64,000 bases of DNA, taken from positions 1 to 64,000 of the forward strand of contig QBMK01000012.1 in assembly GCA_003249035.1 (NCBI GenBank), read 5' to 3'. This document shows, piece by piece, positions 44,355 to 52,843 of this stretch. The notes beneath the pieces were generated by a model. That model was not told where the DNA came from and did not search any database. It saw only the letters and a list, made by a program, of their open reading frames with translations. A program made the translations under genes and the position numbers. Every line of letters begins with the position of its first letter. Within the stretch, counting starts at the first letter, position 1. The stretch is from Pseudanabaena sp. (lineage in GTDB: Bacteria > Cyanobacteriota > Cyanobacteriia > Pseudanabaenales > Pseudanabaenaceae).

Positions 44355-45209
44355 ATGAATTTCCTCAATATTGGCTGTGGTTCTGTTTTTGATCAAGATT
44401 GGATTAACCTAGATGTTGATCCTTACTCAAAAGATGTAAAGACTTGGGATGTTCGGAAAGGTTTACCATTTGCTGATAATTCTCTTGATGCTTGTTATAG
44501 CTCTCATGTAGTTGAGCATTTAACCTCAATTGAAGCACAAAAGTTGCTAGGTGAATGTTTTAGAGTTCTTAAACGGGGTGGGGTGATTCGGCTTGTAGTA
44601 CCCGATTTAGAAGCGATCGCCCGTCTATACTTAAATACCTTAACCCAAATAGATATGAGAAAAAGTGAAGCAGAACTTAACTATGATTGGATGATGCTAG
44701 AGCTATACGATCAATATGATTGGATGATGCTAGAGCTATACGATCAAACTGTACGCTCTTATAGTGGAGGCGAAATGGGAAAATATTTATTAGCAAAAAA
44801 GAATCAAGAATTTGTGCGATCGCGTATAGGGATGGAAGCAGAAAACTATTGGAATCCGATAGAAGCTCTTAAGCCTAAAATTATCAGCAAGCTCAGTTCT
44901 AAATTTTCTAATCAAGCTTTGCAAAAACTCCGAATATCTATCTCCAGTTTTTTAGTTCGGATACTTAATGGTAAAGAAGTAGAAACAGCATTTAGAGAAG
45001 CAATTTTTCGGAACTCAGGTGAGATACATAAATGGATGTACGATCGCTTCTCATTGTCGAGATTGTTAGAAGAATGCGGATTTGTGAATATTAAAATATG
45101 TCAAGCTCACGAAAGCAGTATTACTGATTTTAATAGCTATAGCTTAGATATAATCGATGGTAAGGTACGGAAACCAGACTCACTTTTTATAGAAGCTCTT
45201 AAGCCATGA
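44355..45209 (+). CDS. SAM-dependent methyltransferase with a fresh internal duplication
   Basis: A 284-residue methyltransferase: MNFLNIGCGSVFDQDWINLD, SLDACYSSHVVEHLTSIEAQ, LGECFRVLKRGGVIRLVVPD. The block YDWMMLELYDQ occurs twice in a row because of a perfect 33-bp tandem repeat at 44682-44747. Without it, the family pattern ELNYDWMMLELYDQTVRS is restored, so one unit is surplus. The start is the ATG at 44355, 7 bp after the TylF stop, since the SAM motif normally begins there. It overlaps the next gene by 4 nt. The insertion may impair the enzyme. Confidence 0.85.
   Translation: MNFLNIGCGSVFDQDWINLDVDPYSKDVKTWDVRKGLPFADNSLDACYSSHVVEHLTSIEAQKLLGECFRVLKRGGVIRLVVPDLEAIARLYLNTLTQIDMRKSEAELNYDWMMLELYDQYDWMMLELYDQTVRSYSGGEMGKYLLAKKNQEFVRSRIGMEAENYWNPIEALKPKIISKLSSKFSNQALQKLRISISSFLVRILNGKEVETAFREAIFRNSGEIHKWMYDRFSLSRLLEECGFVNIKICQAHESSITDFNSYSLDIIDGKVRKPDSLFIEALKP
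44682..44747 (+). repeat. Perfect 33-bp tandem duplication in frame
   Basis: Two identical 33-bp units (44682-44714 and 44715-44747) encode YDWMMLELYDQ twice. No base differs between them, so the event is recent or the assembly is wrong. Slippage at this size gives an 11-residue insertion without a frameshift. Confidence 0.92.
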
Positions 45210-45636
45210 CAAAAACTTTGTATGAACTAGACTTTGGACTTTGGGCTGAGCAGATGGCAGATCTGATTGCGGCAGGACGTTTTGCGGAATTGGATATCGA
45301 AAATTTAGTCGAAGAGGTACGGGACTTGTCTAAACGGGAGCGAGATCGCCTATTGAGTAGCCTACGGTTGATTGTGCATCATTTGTTAAAGTGGGACTAT
45401 CAACCACAGCGCAGATCAAGGAGTTGCCAAATCACAATCCAACGGGAACGATTGAATATTAAAAAATATTTGGTAGATAGTCCAAGTCTCAAGCGTTATT
45501 TAACGGATGAATATATATATATCAAGTTTATGAAACTGGTCGTTTAGATGCGATCGGAGAGACAGACTTGGAAATGCCGATCAAATGCCCCTTCATGATT
45601 GGGGATGTGTTGGAACGAGATATTAGCTTAAATTAG
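45206..45636 (+). pseudogene. DUF29 gene, frameshifted at an AT repeat
   Basis: The first frame encodes a typical DUF29 N-terminus (LYELDFGLWAEQMADLIAAG, DIENLVEEVRDLSKRERDRL, HHLLKWDYQPQRRS). At the repeat (AT)6 at 45511-45522 the frame is lost and the first frame stops at 45547. Another frame continues with IYQVYETGRLDAIGETDLEM, PIKCPFMIGDVLERDISLN and a TAG at 45634-45636, the normal C-terminus of the family. Removing one AT unit restores a single frame of about 142 residues. It is either a pseudogene or a slip-switched gene. It overlaps the upstream methyltransferase gene by 4 nt. Confidence 0.85.
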
Positions 45637-45638
45637 CC

Positions 45639-46940
45639 ATGAAAGTTTTGTTGTGCAGTAGCTTTGACATTGGTGGTGGCGCGGCGCGTTCAGCTTATCG
45701 ATTGCACCAAGGTTTTCAGAGCTTACAAGACTTGCATGTTGAAAGTCAAATATTAGTGCAAACTAAACTAAGTGATGACTTTAGAGTGCTTTCAGGAAGG
45801 AATAAATTATCAAATGGAATACCTAAACTCAGGCTAACTCTAGATCAATTACCTTTGTATTCATACCCAAAACGGGACCGCACTATATTTTCTCCGCAAT
45901 GGTTGCCTAACTCCCTAGATTCCCTAATAAGGGAAGCTGCGCCCGAAATAATTAACTTACATTGGATTTGCCATGGATTTATACCAATTAAGACTCTTCG
46001 CCAATTTAAACAGCCTCTAGTCTGGACTTTGCATGATATGTGGGCTTTTACGGGGGGGTGTCACTATAGCTATGACTGCGATCGGTATCAACACTCCTGC
46101 GGCATTTGTCCACAACTTCATAGCCATCGAGAATATGACCTATCGCGTCAAATTTGGCAACAAAAGTCTAAATATTGGCAAAATCTTGATTTGCGGATCG
46201 TTACTCCTAGCAATTGGTTAGCTAAATGTGCAGCATCTAGCACTCTATTTAAAGACTTAGAGATCAAAGTAATTCCCAATGGATTAGATATAGAAATCTA
46301 TAAGCCGATTAATCGTCAGTTAGCAAGGCAAATTTTGAACTTGCCACTAAACTCGAAACTAATTCTATTTGGGGCGATAGATGCGACTGGCGATCGCCGC
46401 AAGGGATTACATTTGCTCCAGCCTGCCCTCCAAAAACTACAGAGATCGCTTGATATTACAGAAATCCCCACAGAAATATTAATTATGGGAGCCTCTCGTC
46501 CTAAATCACCGCTAGACTTTGGACTAGCCACCCATTATCTCGGCAAACTCAATGATGATGTTACCCTTGCTTTGGTTTACAGTGCTGTCGATGTATTCGT
46601 TGCCCCATCATTGCAAGACAACCTTGCGAATACTGTCCTTGAGGCGATTGCCTGTGGATTGCCTGTGGTTGCTTTTGATATAGGAGGGATGTCTGACATG
46701 ATTACCCATCAACAGAATGGCTATTTGGCAAAACCCTTTGATACGGATGAGTTTGCTCACGGGATTAGCTGGATTTTGGAAGATGGCGCTCTCCGCCAAT
46801 ACTTATCGAATCATGCAAGGGAAAAAGCTGAGAGAGAATTTTCTCAAGAATTGCAAGCAAAGCGTTATGCGCAACTATTTGAAGAAATTATTGCTAGTCA
46901 TAAGACTTTATCGACAATAAGTGGAGACCTCTCCACATAA
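45639..46940 (+). CDS. Glycosyltransferase family 4 (GT-B)
   Basis: A 433-residue GT-B glycosyltransferase. The N-terminal acceptor domain begins MKVLLCSSFDIGGGAARSAY, with WTLHDMWAFTGGCHYSYDCD and its cysteines (CGICPQLHSH) typical of a subgroup in polysaccharide loci. The C-terminal donor domain shows VIPNGLDIEIYKP, DVFVAPSLQDNLANTVLEAI (ExxxxxxE motif region) and GLPVVAFDIGGM. It starts 3 bp after the DUF29 remnant. Donor and acceptor are unknown. Confidence 0.9.
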   Translation: MKVLLCSSFDIGGGAARSAYRLHQGFQSLQDLHVESQILVQTKLSDDFRVLSGRNKLSNGIPKLRLTLDQLPLYSYPKRDRTIFSPQWLPNSLDSLIREAAPEIINLHWICHGFIPIKTLRQFKQPLVWTLHDMWAFTGGCHYSYDCDRYQHSCGICPQLHSHREYDLSRQIWQQKSKYWQNLDLRIVTPSNWLAKCAASSTLFKDLEIKVIPNGLDIEIYKPINRQLARQILNLPLNSKLILFGAIDATGDRRKGLHLLQPALQKLQRSLDITEIPTEILIMGASRPKSPLDFGLATHYLGKLNDDVTLALVYSAVDVFVAPSLQDNLANTVLEAIACGLPVVAFDIGGMSDMITHQQNGYLAKPFDTDEFAHGISWILEDGALRQYLSNHAREKAEREFSQELQAKRYAQLFEEIIASHKTLSTISGDLST

Positions 46941-46995
46941 AGCATTGATGTCATTTTAGCCGTTCTATATCCGATAAAGTTTATACTCTAAACTA

Positions 46996-47229
46996 ATGAA
47001 TAAGTCAGCAGATATTATTATTCCAGTTCATCTGGAGCAAAATCCTCCATCTGCTTATTTCTTTGAACGTCGAAATGCGGATGAGTTAGCTGAATTGCTG
47101 GCAAAGGCTATTGCCAGCCTAGAGCCAGGTCCTCATAATCAATCAGAAGATTTAGCAAGACAGGAAAATCAAGAAAGAGTTATAACTTATGGCCGAGGAT
47201 TCTTAGAAACGATCAATAGTATTAAGTGA
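46996..47229 (+). pseudogene. Orphan C-terminal fragment, possibly of a glycosyltransferase
   Basis: A 77-residue frame reading NPPSAYFFERRNADELAELL and ending ERVITYGRGFLETINSIK. Such an ending (AYFFERR plus a helix, then a terminal helix) is seen at the C-termini of sugar-processing enzymes, but no N-terminal part exists in the 56 bp before it. I consider it a leftover gene tail in the glycan operon; a real short protein is possible. Confidence 0.45.
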
Positions 47230-47248
47230 AAAATGACGGGAAATATAT

Positions 47249-47992
47249 ATGAAATCAATAATAAAGTCTATTAAACATATCATCAAAAATCTTCTCCACT
47301 ATATAAAAGAGAAGCTCAGAAGTGAAGGCTTTAAAATAGATAACTATTCATTAGAAGCCGCTTTATCAAGATCTAAATGGCGAAATACCGATATTAGAAC
47401 AGTGATTGATGTTGGAGCATCTGATGGCAGATGGTCTTTAGTAGCTAAAAAATACTTCCCCCAAGCATTTTACTTTTTAATTGAAGCAAGGCAAGAACAT
47501 GAAACTGCGCTTCGACAAGTAAAATTCAATTATCAAAATCTAGATTATTTGATTTCTGCTGCGGGTGACAAAGTTGGGCAATGTTACTTTGATGCTTCCG
47601 ATCTATTTGGAGGGCTAGCTTCCCATAATCCGTTCGATCAAAATTGTATTACTGTGCCAATCACGACTATTGATATCGAAGTTCAAGCACGAACATTAGT
47701 CCCACCTTTTTTAATTAAGTTAGATACACATGGCTTTGAAGTGCCAATCCTAGAAGGGGCAATCCAGACGTTAAAGCATTCAGAGCTAGTAATTATTGAA
47801 GCCTACAACTTTCAACTCACAAATGATAGTCTGAAGTTTTATGAGTTGTGTGCATATATGGAGACACAAGGATTTAGATGTGTTGATTTTTCTGAGCCTG
47901 TGCATAGACAAAAAGACAAGGCTTTTTGGCAAGTTGATCTATTCTTTATTCCTACCAATAATATTGTTTTTGATTCAAATAGTTATCAATAA
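47249..47992 (+). CDS. FkbM-family methyltransferase
   Basis: A 247-residue SAM-dependent O-methyltransferase. The motifs are TVIDVGASDGRWSLVAKKYF, FYFLIEARQEHETALRQVKF, ITTIDIEVQARTLVPPFLIK and the family hallmark IKLDTHGFEVPILEGAIQTL. FkbM-type enzymes methylate sugar or polyketide hydroxyls. The first 30 residues are basic (IIKSIKHIIKNLLHYIKEKL). It likely contributes another methyl group to the exported glycan. Confidence 0.9.
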   Translation: MKSIIKSIKHIIKNLLHYIKEKLRSEGFKIDNYSLEAALSRSKWRNTDIRTVIDVGASDGRWSLVAKKYFPQAFYFLIEARQEHETALRQVKFNYQNLDYLISAAGDKVGQCYFDASDLFGGLASHNPFDQNCITVPITTIDIEVQARTLVPPFLIKLDTHGFEVPILEGAIQTLKHSELVIIEAYNFQLTNDSLKFYELCAYMETQGFRCVDFSEPVHRQKDKAFWQVDLFFIPTNNIVFDSNSYQ

Positions 47993-48017
47993 TTTTTTTC
48001 TCTTGCACAAAAAAACT

Positions 48018-48866
48018 ATGAAAAAAATATCGATTATTACGCCATGTTTTAATTCAGAAAAATATATCGAGGAAACGGTTGAATCAATTCTTAAGCAAAC
48101 TGCTCTATTATCACAAAGAGCAGAGTTAGAATACATTATCTGTGATGGTAATTCATCAGATCGAACGTTATCAATTGTTGAGTCTGCAATTCAAGTTGTA
48201 GAATCTAATTATATAAAACATATCAACATAAAACTGATCTCAGAAAGTGATTCAGGTATGTATTCGGCTTTAGCAAAAGGGCTAAAATTAGTCACTGGTG
48301 ACATTATTGCTTACTTAAATGCGGGAGATTATTATCATAAATGTGCATTTGATGTCGTTTTAGATATTTTTGAAACCAAAGATGTAAATTGGCTGACTGG
48401 ATATAAAGTTGCCTATAATCAACAATCACATTTTGTCGGGGCTGTATTGCCTTACAAATATCGCAAACGCTTTTTTGATTGTGGTTTCTATATCAAGCAG
48501 CTTCCATGCGTGCAGCAAGAATCAACTTTTTGGAATTCTAAATTAAATGCTGTACTTGATTATGAGGCTTTGGCTAAATTTAAGTATGCTGGTGATTACT
48601 ATCTATGGTCACAATTTGCAAAAGCCGAAAACCTATATATTATTGAAGCTTACTTGGGTGGATTTAAACATCAAGCAGGACAAATATCAGAGGATTTAGA
48701 ATCATACTATGCAGAGGTTAAAAATATATGTTCAACTCCAAGAATTGATGATTGGATATTAGCGTATATAGATAAATTGATTTGGCATACTTCTAGTAGG
48801 ATAAAAAAAGTTTGCAATCCACAGAACTTATTTCGCTTTAATCACAAGCTACAAATGTGGATGTAA
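48018..48866 (+). CDS. Glycosyltransferase family 2
   Basis: A 282-residue GT-A enzyme. It begins MKKISIITPCFNSEKYIEET, with YIICDGNSSDRTLSIVESAI and GDIIAYLNAGDYYHKCAFDV (the D-G-N and N-A-G-D pattern seen in one GT2 subgroup), and CVQQESTFWNSKL further on. I use the ATG at 48018; the track's longer frame overlaps the previous gene by 150 bp and is not supported. The sugar is unknown. Confidence 0.87.
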   Translation: MKKISIITPCFNSEKYIEETVESILKQTALLSQRAELEYIICDGNSSDRTLSIVESAIQVVESNYIKHINIKLISESDSGMYSALAKGLKLVTGDIIAYLNAGDYYHKCAFDVVLDIFETKDVNWLTGYKVAYNQQSHFVGAVLPYKYRKRFFDCGFYIKQLPCVQQESTFWNSKLNAVLDYEALAKFKYAGDYYLWSQFAKAENLYIIEAYLGGFKHQAGQISEDLESYYAEVKNICSTPRIDDWILAYIDKLIWHTSSRIKKVCNPQNLFRFNHKLQMWM

Positions 48867-48933
48867 TCAAATCTTGCTTCTGGACAAATTTTTGTATAGA
48901 TAGCCCCAAATCTGCACAATCTAAAGATTAAAG

Positions 48934-49830
48934 ATGAGCAATAAAAGTATCTGTATTATTATCCCAGTTCATAATCGTAAATCGTTAACTTTAGCTTGTC
49001 TCGAAAATTTAAAAACTAACGGCGATTTACAGAAGTATCAAGTAATCCTTGTTGATGATGGCTCTAGCGATCGCACTGCCGAAGAAGTTACAGAAAACTA
49101 TCCTGAAGTTAAGATTCTTAAGGGTGATGGAAATTTGTGGTGGACAGGCGCGATCGCATTAGGGATGAAATACGCCTATGAACATGGTGCAGAGTACTTG
49201 ATTTGGCTAAACGATGACTGCCAACTTAGCGATCGTACAATTGAGAACTTAGTGGATTTTGCATCTGAACATCAAAATGCGATCATTGGCTGTCAAGGTG
49301 TAGAGAAGGAGAATCCTGACACAATTGTATTTGGTGGCAAACTCAAGACTTGGAGGGGATATAGATTTATTCAGCCTTCTGTGAATACTGTTGCTAGTTG
49401 TGATTTGTTAAGTGGAAATATTGTTTGCATTCCGCGCTCTGTAGTCGATCAAATCGGCTATCCTGATTCAAGCTTTACGCCCCATTATGGAGGTGATGCG
49501 CTTTATTTGATCCTTGCCAAAAAAGCAGGATTTTCAATTTATGTAGATACGAGAAGTATGGTGTATAGCCTACATGGAGAATCAAAACTTTATCCGCAGA
49601 AATGGTTGTTAGGGGCAGGCAAACCCTTAGATATTCTTAAATTAGTATTTGTGCCGCAATCAGGACTAAGTTGGCGAGTGTGGCTAAAGCTAAATTGGGA
49701 AGCCTATGGAGTTTGGGGGATGGTAATGTTTTTTAAGAAATATTTATCAATTCTATTTATTACAGGTTTAAGATTTTTACCACTCAAACTCAGGTGCAAA
49801 TTATTTGGTAGAGGAAATCATCATGAGTAA
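48934..49830 (+). CDS. Glycosyltransferase family 2, rhamnosyltransferase-like
   Basis: A 298-residue GT-A enzyme. The nucleotide-binding start is ICIIIPVHNRKSLTLACLEN with VILVDDGSSDRTAEEV; the metal site lies in YLIWLNDDCQLSDRTIENLV; GDGNLWWTGAIALGMKYAYE is typical of the WbbL/rhamnosyltransferase-like branch. A C-terminal hydrophobic segment (MVMFFKKYLSILFITGLRFL) may tether it to the membrane. Its 3' end overlaps the next gene by 8 nt. Confidence 0.87.
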   Translation: MSNKSICIIIPVHNRKSLTLACLENLKTNGDLQKYQVILVDDGSSDRTAEEVTENYPEVKILKGDGNLWWTGAIALGMKYAYEHGAEYLIWLNDDCQLSDRTIENLVDFASEHQNAIIGCQGVEKENPDTIVFGGKLKTWRGYRFIQPSVNTVASCDLLSGNIVCIPRSVVDQIGYPDSSFTPHYGGDALYLILAKKAGFSIYVDTRSMVYSLHGESKLYPQKWLLGAGKPLDILKLVFVPQSGLSWRVWLKLNWEAYGVWGMVMFFKKYLSILFITGLRFLPLKLRCKLFGRGNHHE

Positions 49831-50737
49831 TATTAGTGTGATTATTACTTGCTATCGCGAAGGCAATTTAATCTTCGAGGCCGTCAACAGTATCTTGGCT
49901 CAAACATTACTTCCTTTAGAGATTTTGTTGGTCAATGATGCCTCTAGCGATCGCTGCACAATTGAAGTCTGTCAAGAACTAGAGCAAAATCCCCTTGTTC
50001 GAGTGATTTGGCGTGCTACTAATGGAGGCCCTTCAGTTGCCAGAGATGCTGGATTTCTAGAAGCTCATGGTGAGATTTTAGTGCCATTAGATGCTGATGA
50101 CATATTACCGAATAATGCATTATTTCTGATTTGGGAAACTTTTCAAAAATATCCTGATGCTGGTTTCGTTTATGGTAATTACTTGAGACAAAAGCAAGCT
50201 AATTCCATTAGCGAGATTATTAATCCACAGGATATTTCGCTGCAATCTATGCTCAAAGCTAAGAATTTCTCGCTCAGCTCAAACTGGAGATTAATTGGGA
50301 CAACTCCGCTTAGGCGATCGCTATGGCAAGCTATTGGCGGTTATGATCCAAATTTTGGTGAAGAAGATTTACATGATGTCGAGTTTTGGATACGTGCGAT
50401 CGCATCAGGATGTAATTATCAATATATTCCCGAGGTTATCTATATTTGGCGTAAATACTTAGGGAGCAATAGTCGGAAAGTTACACCATTGTCGTGGTAT
50501 CGTATCGCCCAAAAGTATTTATTGATTTATCAAGATTTAGGATTAGCATACCGCGCTTATGAACTATTACTTTTAGGTAGTAAATGGCTAAACGATCAAA
50601 AAGAAATTCAACATTATTCGCAAGAAATTAAGCGTTGTATCTGTCAGGGAAAATTCCAAATTTCCACATTGATCGCATTAGGAATTCCGACAGCTGTTCT
50701 GCAATCTTTATCTATGCGATTGAGCCAAAGACGATAG
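49823..50737 (+). CDS. Glycosyltransferase family 2
   Basis: A 304-residue GT-A enzyme starting MSNISVIITCYREGNLIFEA. Motifs are ILLVNDASSDRCTIEVCQEL, NGGPSVARDAGFLEAHGEIL and the DxD site VPLDADDILPNNALFLI. A later GEEDLHDVEFWIRAIASGCN is the usual acceptor-side motif. The ATG at 49823 is preceded by GAGG; the frame extending to 49805 is not needed. It is the last gene of the glycan operon before the repeat at 50843. Confidence 0.9.
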   Translation: MSNISVIITCYREGNLIFEAVNSILAQTLLPLEILLVNDASSDRCTIEVCQELEQNPLVRVIWRATNGGPSVARDAGFLEAHGEILVPLDADDILPNNALFLIWETFQKYPDAGFVYGNYLRQKQANSISEIINPQDISLQSMLKAKNFSLSSNWRLIGTTPLRRSLWQAIGGYDPNFGEEDLHDVEFWIRAIASGCNYQYIPEVIYIWRKYLGSNSRKVTPLSWYRIAQKYLLIYQDLGLAYRAYELLLLGSKWLNDQKEIQHYSQEIKRCICQGKFQISTLIALGIPTAVLQSLSMRLSQRR

Positions 50738-50842
50738 ACAAGTTACTCATAGGAAATGCCAAACGATCGCTTTTTGCTTGCGACTCCCTCAACTGAGCAT
50801 CAGCCAACTCAGCACAATTCTTGTAAAGGAAAGCGAGTAGTG

Positions 50843-50945
50843 ATACCAAAACACAAAATGGCTACGCCATTTTGTGTTTCTAAAACCCTTACTGGGTTTG
50901 GTCTTTAATTCATAAAAGTGTCGGCACACTTTTGTGAATTGGTAT
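50843..50945. repeat. 103-bp three-hairpin repeat, full copy 2
   Basis: Same unit as 20101-20203 in the opposite orientation, bounded by ATACCAA and TTGGTAT and again 103 bp. It lies just past the last glycosyltransferase gene. The hairpin loop differs (TAC in place of GGA or GTA) while the arms stay paired. Confidence 0.85.
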
Positions 50946-51004
50946 GAGTTAAAATTATTGAGATTGTGCAGACTAAATGCGTAAATTTATGCGAAGGGAC
51001 AAAC

Positions 51005-51790
51005 ATGACTTTCACATTAGATCCATCAACCGATCCTGTTACACTTCCCGACCATACGCAACTTCCCGAATCTGATGGTACGTTTGTGAAAAATTTTCAA
51101 GAGCACCCGCAAAGTATCTTGCTCACAGATTCGATTGAGCCGATTTTGCAAAAATACCATCCCGATGGACAATATGTGATCGGGCAGGATTCGGGCATAT
51201 ATTGGCGGATGACGGAACCTCCTGAAAAGGGTGCAGAAGCCCCTGATTGGTTCTATGTGCCGAATGTTCCGCCGACATTAGATGGTCAGTCTCGACGTTC
51301 ATATGTGCTTTGGCAAGAATTTATTGCACCGCTGATCATTTTAGAATTTGTGTCTGGCACTGGCAAAGAGGAACGCGATCGCACGCCTTGGACGGGTAAA
51401 TTTTTTATCTATGAGCAGGTGATTCGTCCTGCTTTTTATGGCATTTATGAGGTTCAGAAATCAAGTATCGAGCTATATCGCCATGTCACAAATCATTTTG
51501 AATTAGTCGCTGCAAATGAAAGAGGTCATTTCCCAATCGAAGAGTTAGGCGTGGAGCTTGGCATTTGGCAGGGAGTTTACCAAAATTCGGAACTGCCTTG
51601 GCTGCGCTGGTGGGATGCTAATGGCAATCTGCTGTTAACAGGCTGGGAAAACTCTGAACAAGAAAAGTTAATTGCTCAACACGAAAGGTTAATTGCCGAG
51701 CAGGAGCGTCATCGGGCGGAGCAGGAGCGTCAAAAAAATGAGATCTTGATCGCCCAACTACTCGCTGCGGGGATTGAACCTCAGTTATAA
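51005..51790 (+). CDS. Uma2-family (DUF820) endonuclease-like protein
   Basis: A 261-residue member of the Uma2/DUF820 family, PD-(D/E)XK-like proteins abundant in cyanobacteria with uncertain roles. The catalytic region shows LIILEFVSGTGKEERDRTPW and FFIYEQVIRPAFYGIYEVQK. The C-terminus is an acidic, Glu/Arg-rich coiled coil with near-repeats (HERLIAEQERHRAEQERQK). I take the ATG at 51005, which has AAGGGA upstream, rather than a GTG at 50966. It ends 6 bp inside the convergent CobT-like gene. Nuclease activity is not demonstrated. Confidence 0.83.
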   Translation: MTFTLDPSTDPVTLPDHTQLPESDGTFVKNFQEHPQSILLTDSIEPILQKYHPDGQYVIGQDSGIYWRMTEPPEKGAEAPDWFYVPNVPPTLDGQSRRSYVLWQEFIAPLIILEFVSGTGKEERDRTPWTGKFFIYEQVIRPAFYGIYEVQKSSIELYRHVTNHFELVAANERGHFPIEELGVELGIWQGVYQNSELPWLRWWDANGNLLLTGWENSEQEKLIAQHERLIAEQERHRAEQERQKNEILIAQLLAAGIEPQL

Positions 51791-52843
51791 CTGGGCTTCG
51801 ATCGCACTCAACAATTTCTCTTGCGTCCAATTTTGATATAAATGCGCCGCGATCGCTGCTCCACCTGCGCCAACACCTTCTTTGACAAAACCTTGCTCAT
51901 AGGCTCGCAACTGCGGAAACTTAGACTTAGCAAAACTTAGCTGTGTGGCTAGTAAAGGCACATCTTGCACAGCTAGGGCTAGATCGACAGTCTTACCTGT
52001 GGGATCTTCGGCAACCCATCGGGTTGTGCCTGCAATAATCGCATTAGGATTCCATGTGAGATTTTGGTGGACTGCGATCGCTCTTGCTAATGCGTATACC
52101 GCTAACATTTGAGTGCCACCCGCGAGTAATACCCCTGCATGACGACTGGCGGCGATCGCCATTCCAGCCACCGCAATTTGCATGGGATCGCCCACGGCAG
52201 CCACAATTTCAAATGGAGTGGCTGTTTGCTCTAGGTGTTGTAATCCTGCTTGCACGATTTCCCACTTTTGAGCATGGTTACAAGTGGAATGAGAGCTATT
52301 TACTTTATCTTTGGCATCAATTCCTAATGCTGTCAGCACCGCTAAAGCGGTAGTTGTCCCACCGACTACGCATTCACTCAAGATTACATAAGCGCCTGAT
52401 TGGGATAGTTTTTCGCCCCATACTAATCCTTGGACAAATAATTGCAACACAGTTTCAATAGGCAAAGCTTTGCCTGTACTTAGACACTTTGCTGGTAATC
52501 CAGAGAGGGAGATCGCTTGAATAGTCGGTGCGATCGCTAAACCAGCATCAAAAATAAACAGCGGCAATTCTTGGGCGGCGACAACAGCACGGGAAATTAA
52601 GACTGGTGAGGCTCCTGCAACTAGGGGGGGCAAAGGGAAACTGGTGTTAATTCCCGTTGCAAGAAATTCAGCATCAGCGATCGCTGTATATTTGCGGTCT
52701 TCAGGAGTAGCCCCTGCTGCGGAAATATTGGGGATTAATCCTGTCTCCGTAAATCCCAGCACACAAGCAAATACTGGACGTTTCCCACGATAGTTTTTGA
52801 GCCAAGACTTGGCTTTTTTGCGTTGTGTGTAGGTCTTGATCAT
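51785..52843 (-). CDS. CobT-family nicotinate-nucleotide phosphoribosyltransferase-like protein
   Basis: A 352-residue protein of the TIGR00303 type within the CobT superfamily. Segments include PVFACVLGFTETGLIPNISA, DAEFLATG, LPLFIFDAGLAIAPTIQAIS, GAYVILSECVVGGTTTALAV, VGDPMQIAVAGMAIAASRHA and GVLLAGGTQMLAVYALARAI. CobT activates the lower-ligand base (dimethylbenzimidazole or adenine) for cobalamin. The cyanobacterial form likely makes alpha-ribazole-phosphate-like products for pseudocobalamin; this is inference. It complements cbiA elsewhere in the window. The 3' end overlaps the Uma2 gene by 6 bp. Confidence 0.82.
   Translation of the reverse strand: MIKTYTQRKKAKSWLKNYRGKRPVFACVLGFTETGLIPNISAAGATPEDRKYTAIADAEFLATGINTSFPLPPLVAGASPVLISRAVVAAQELPLFIFDAGLAIAPTIQAISLSGLPAKCLSTGKALPIETVLQLFVQGLVWGEKLSQSGAYVILSECVVGGTTTALAVLTALGIDAKDKVNSSHSTCNHAQKWEIVQAGLQHLEQTATPFEIVAAVGDPMQIAVAGMAIAASRHAGVLLAGGTQMLAVYALARAIAVHQNLTWNPNAIIAGTTRWVAEDPTGKTVDLALAVQDVPLLATQLSFAKSKFPQLRAYEQGFVKEGVGAGGAAIAAHLYQNWTQEKLLSAIEAQL

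Noticed and set aside
47841-48017. Extended N-terminus of the glycosyltransferase at 48018
   Set aside because: Overlaps the FkbM gene by 150 bp; the GT2 fold starts at MKKISIITPCFN.
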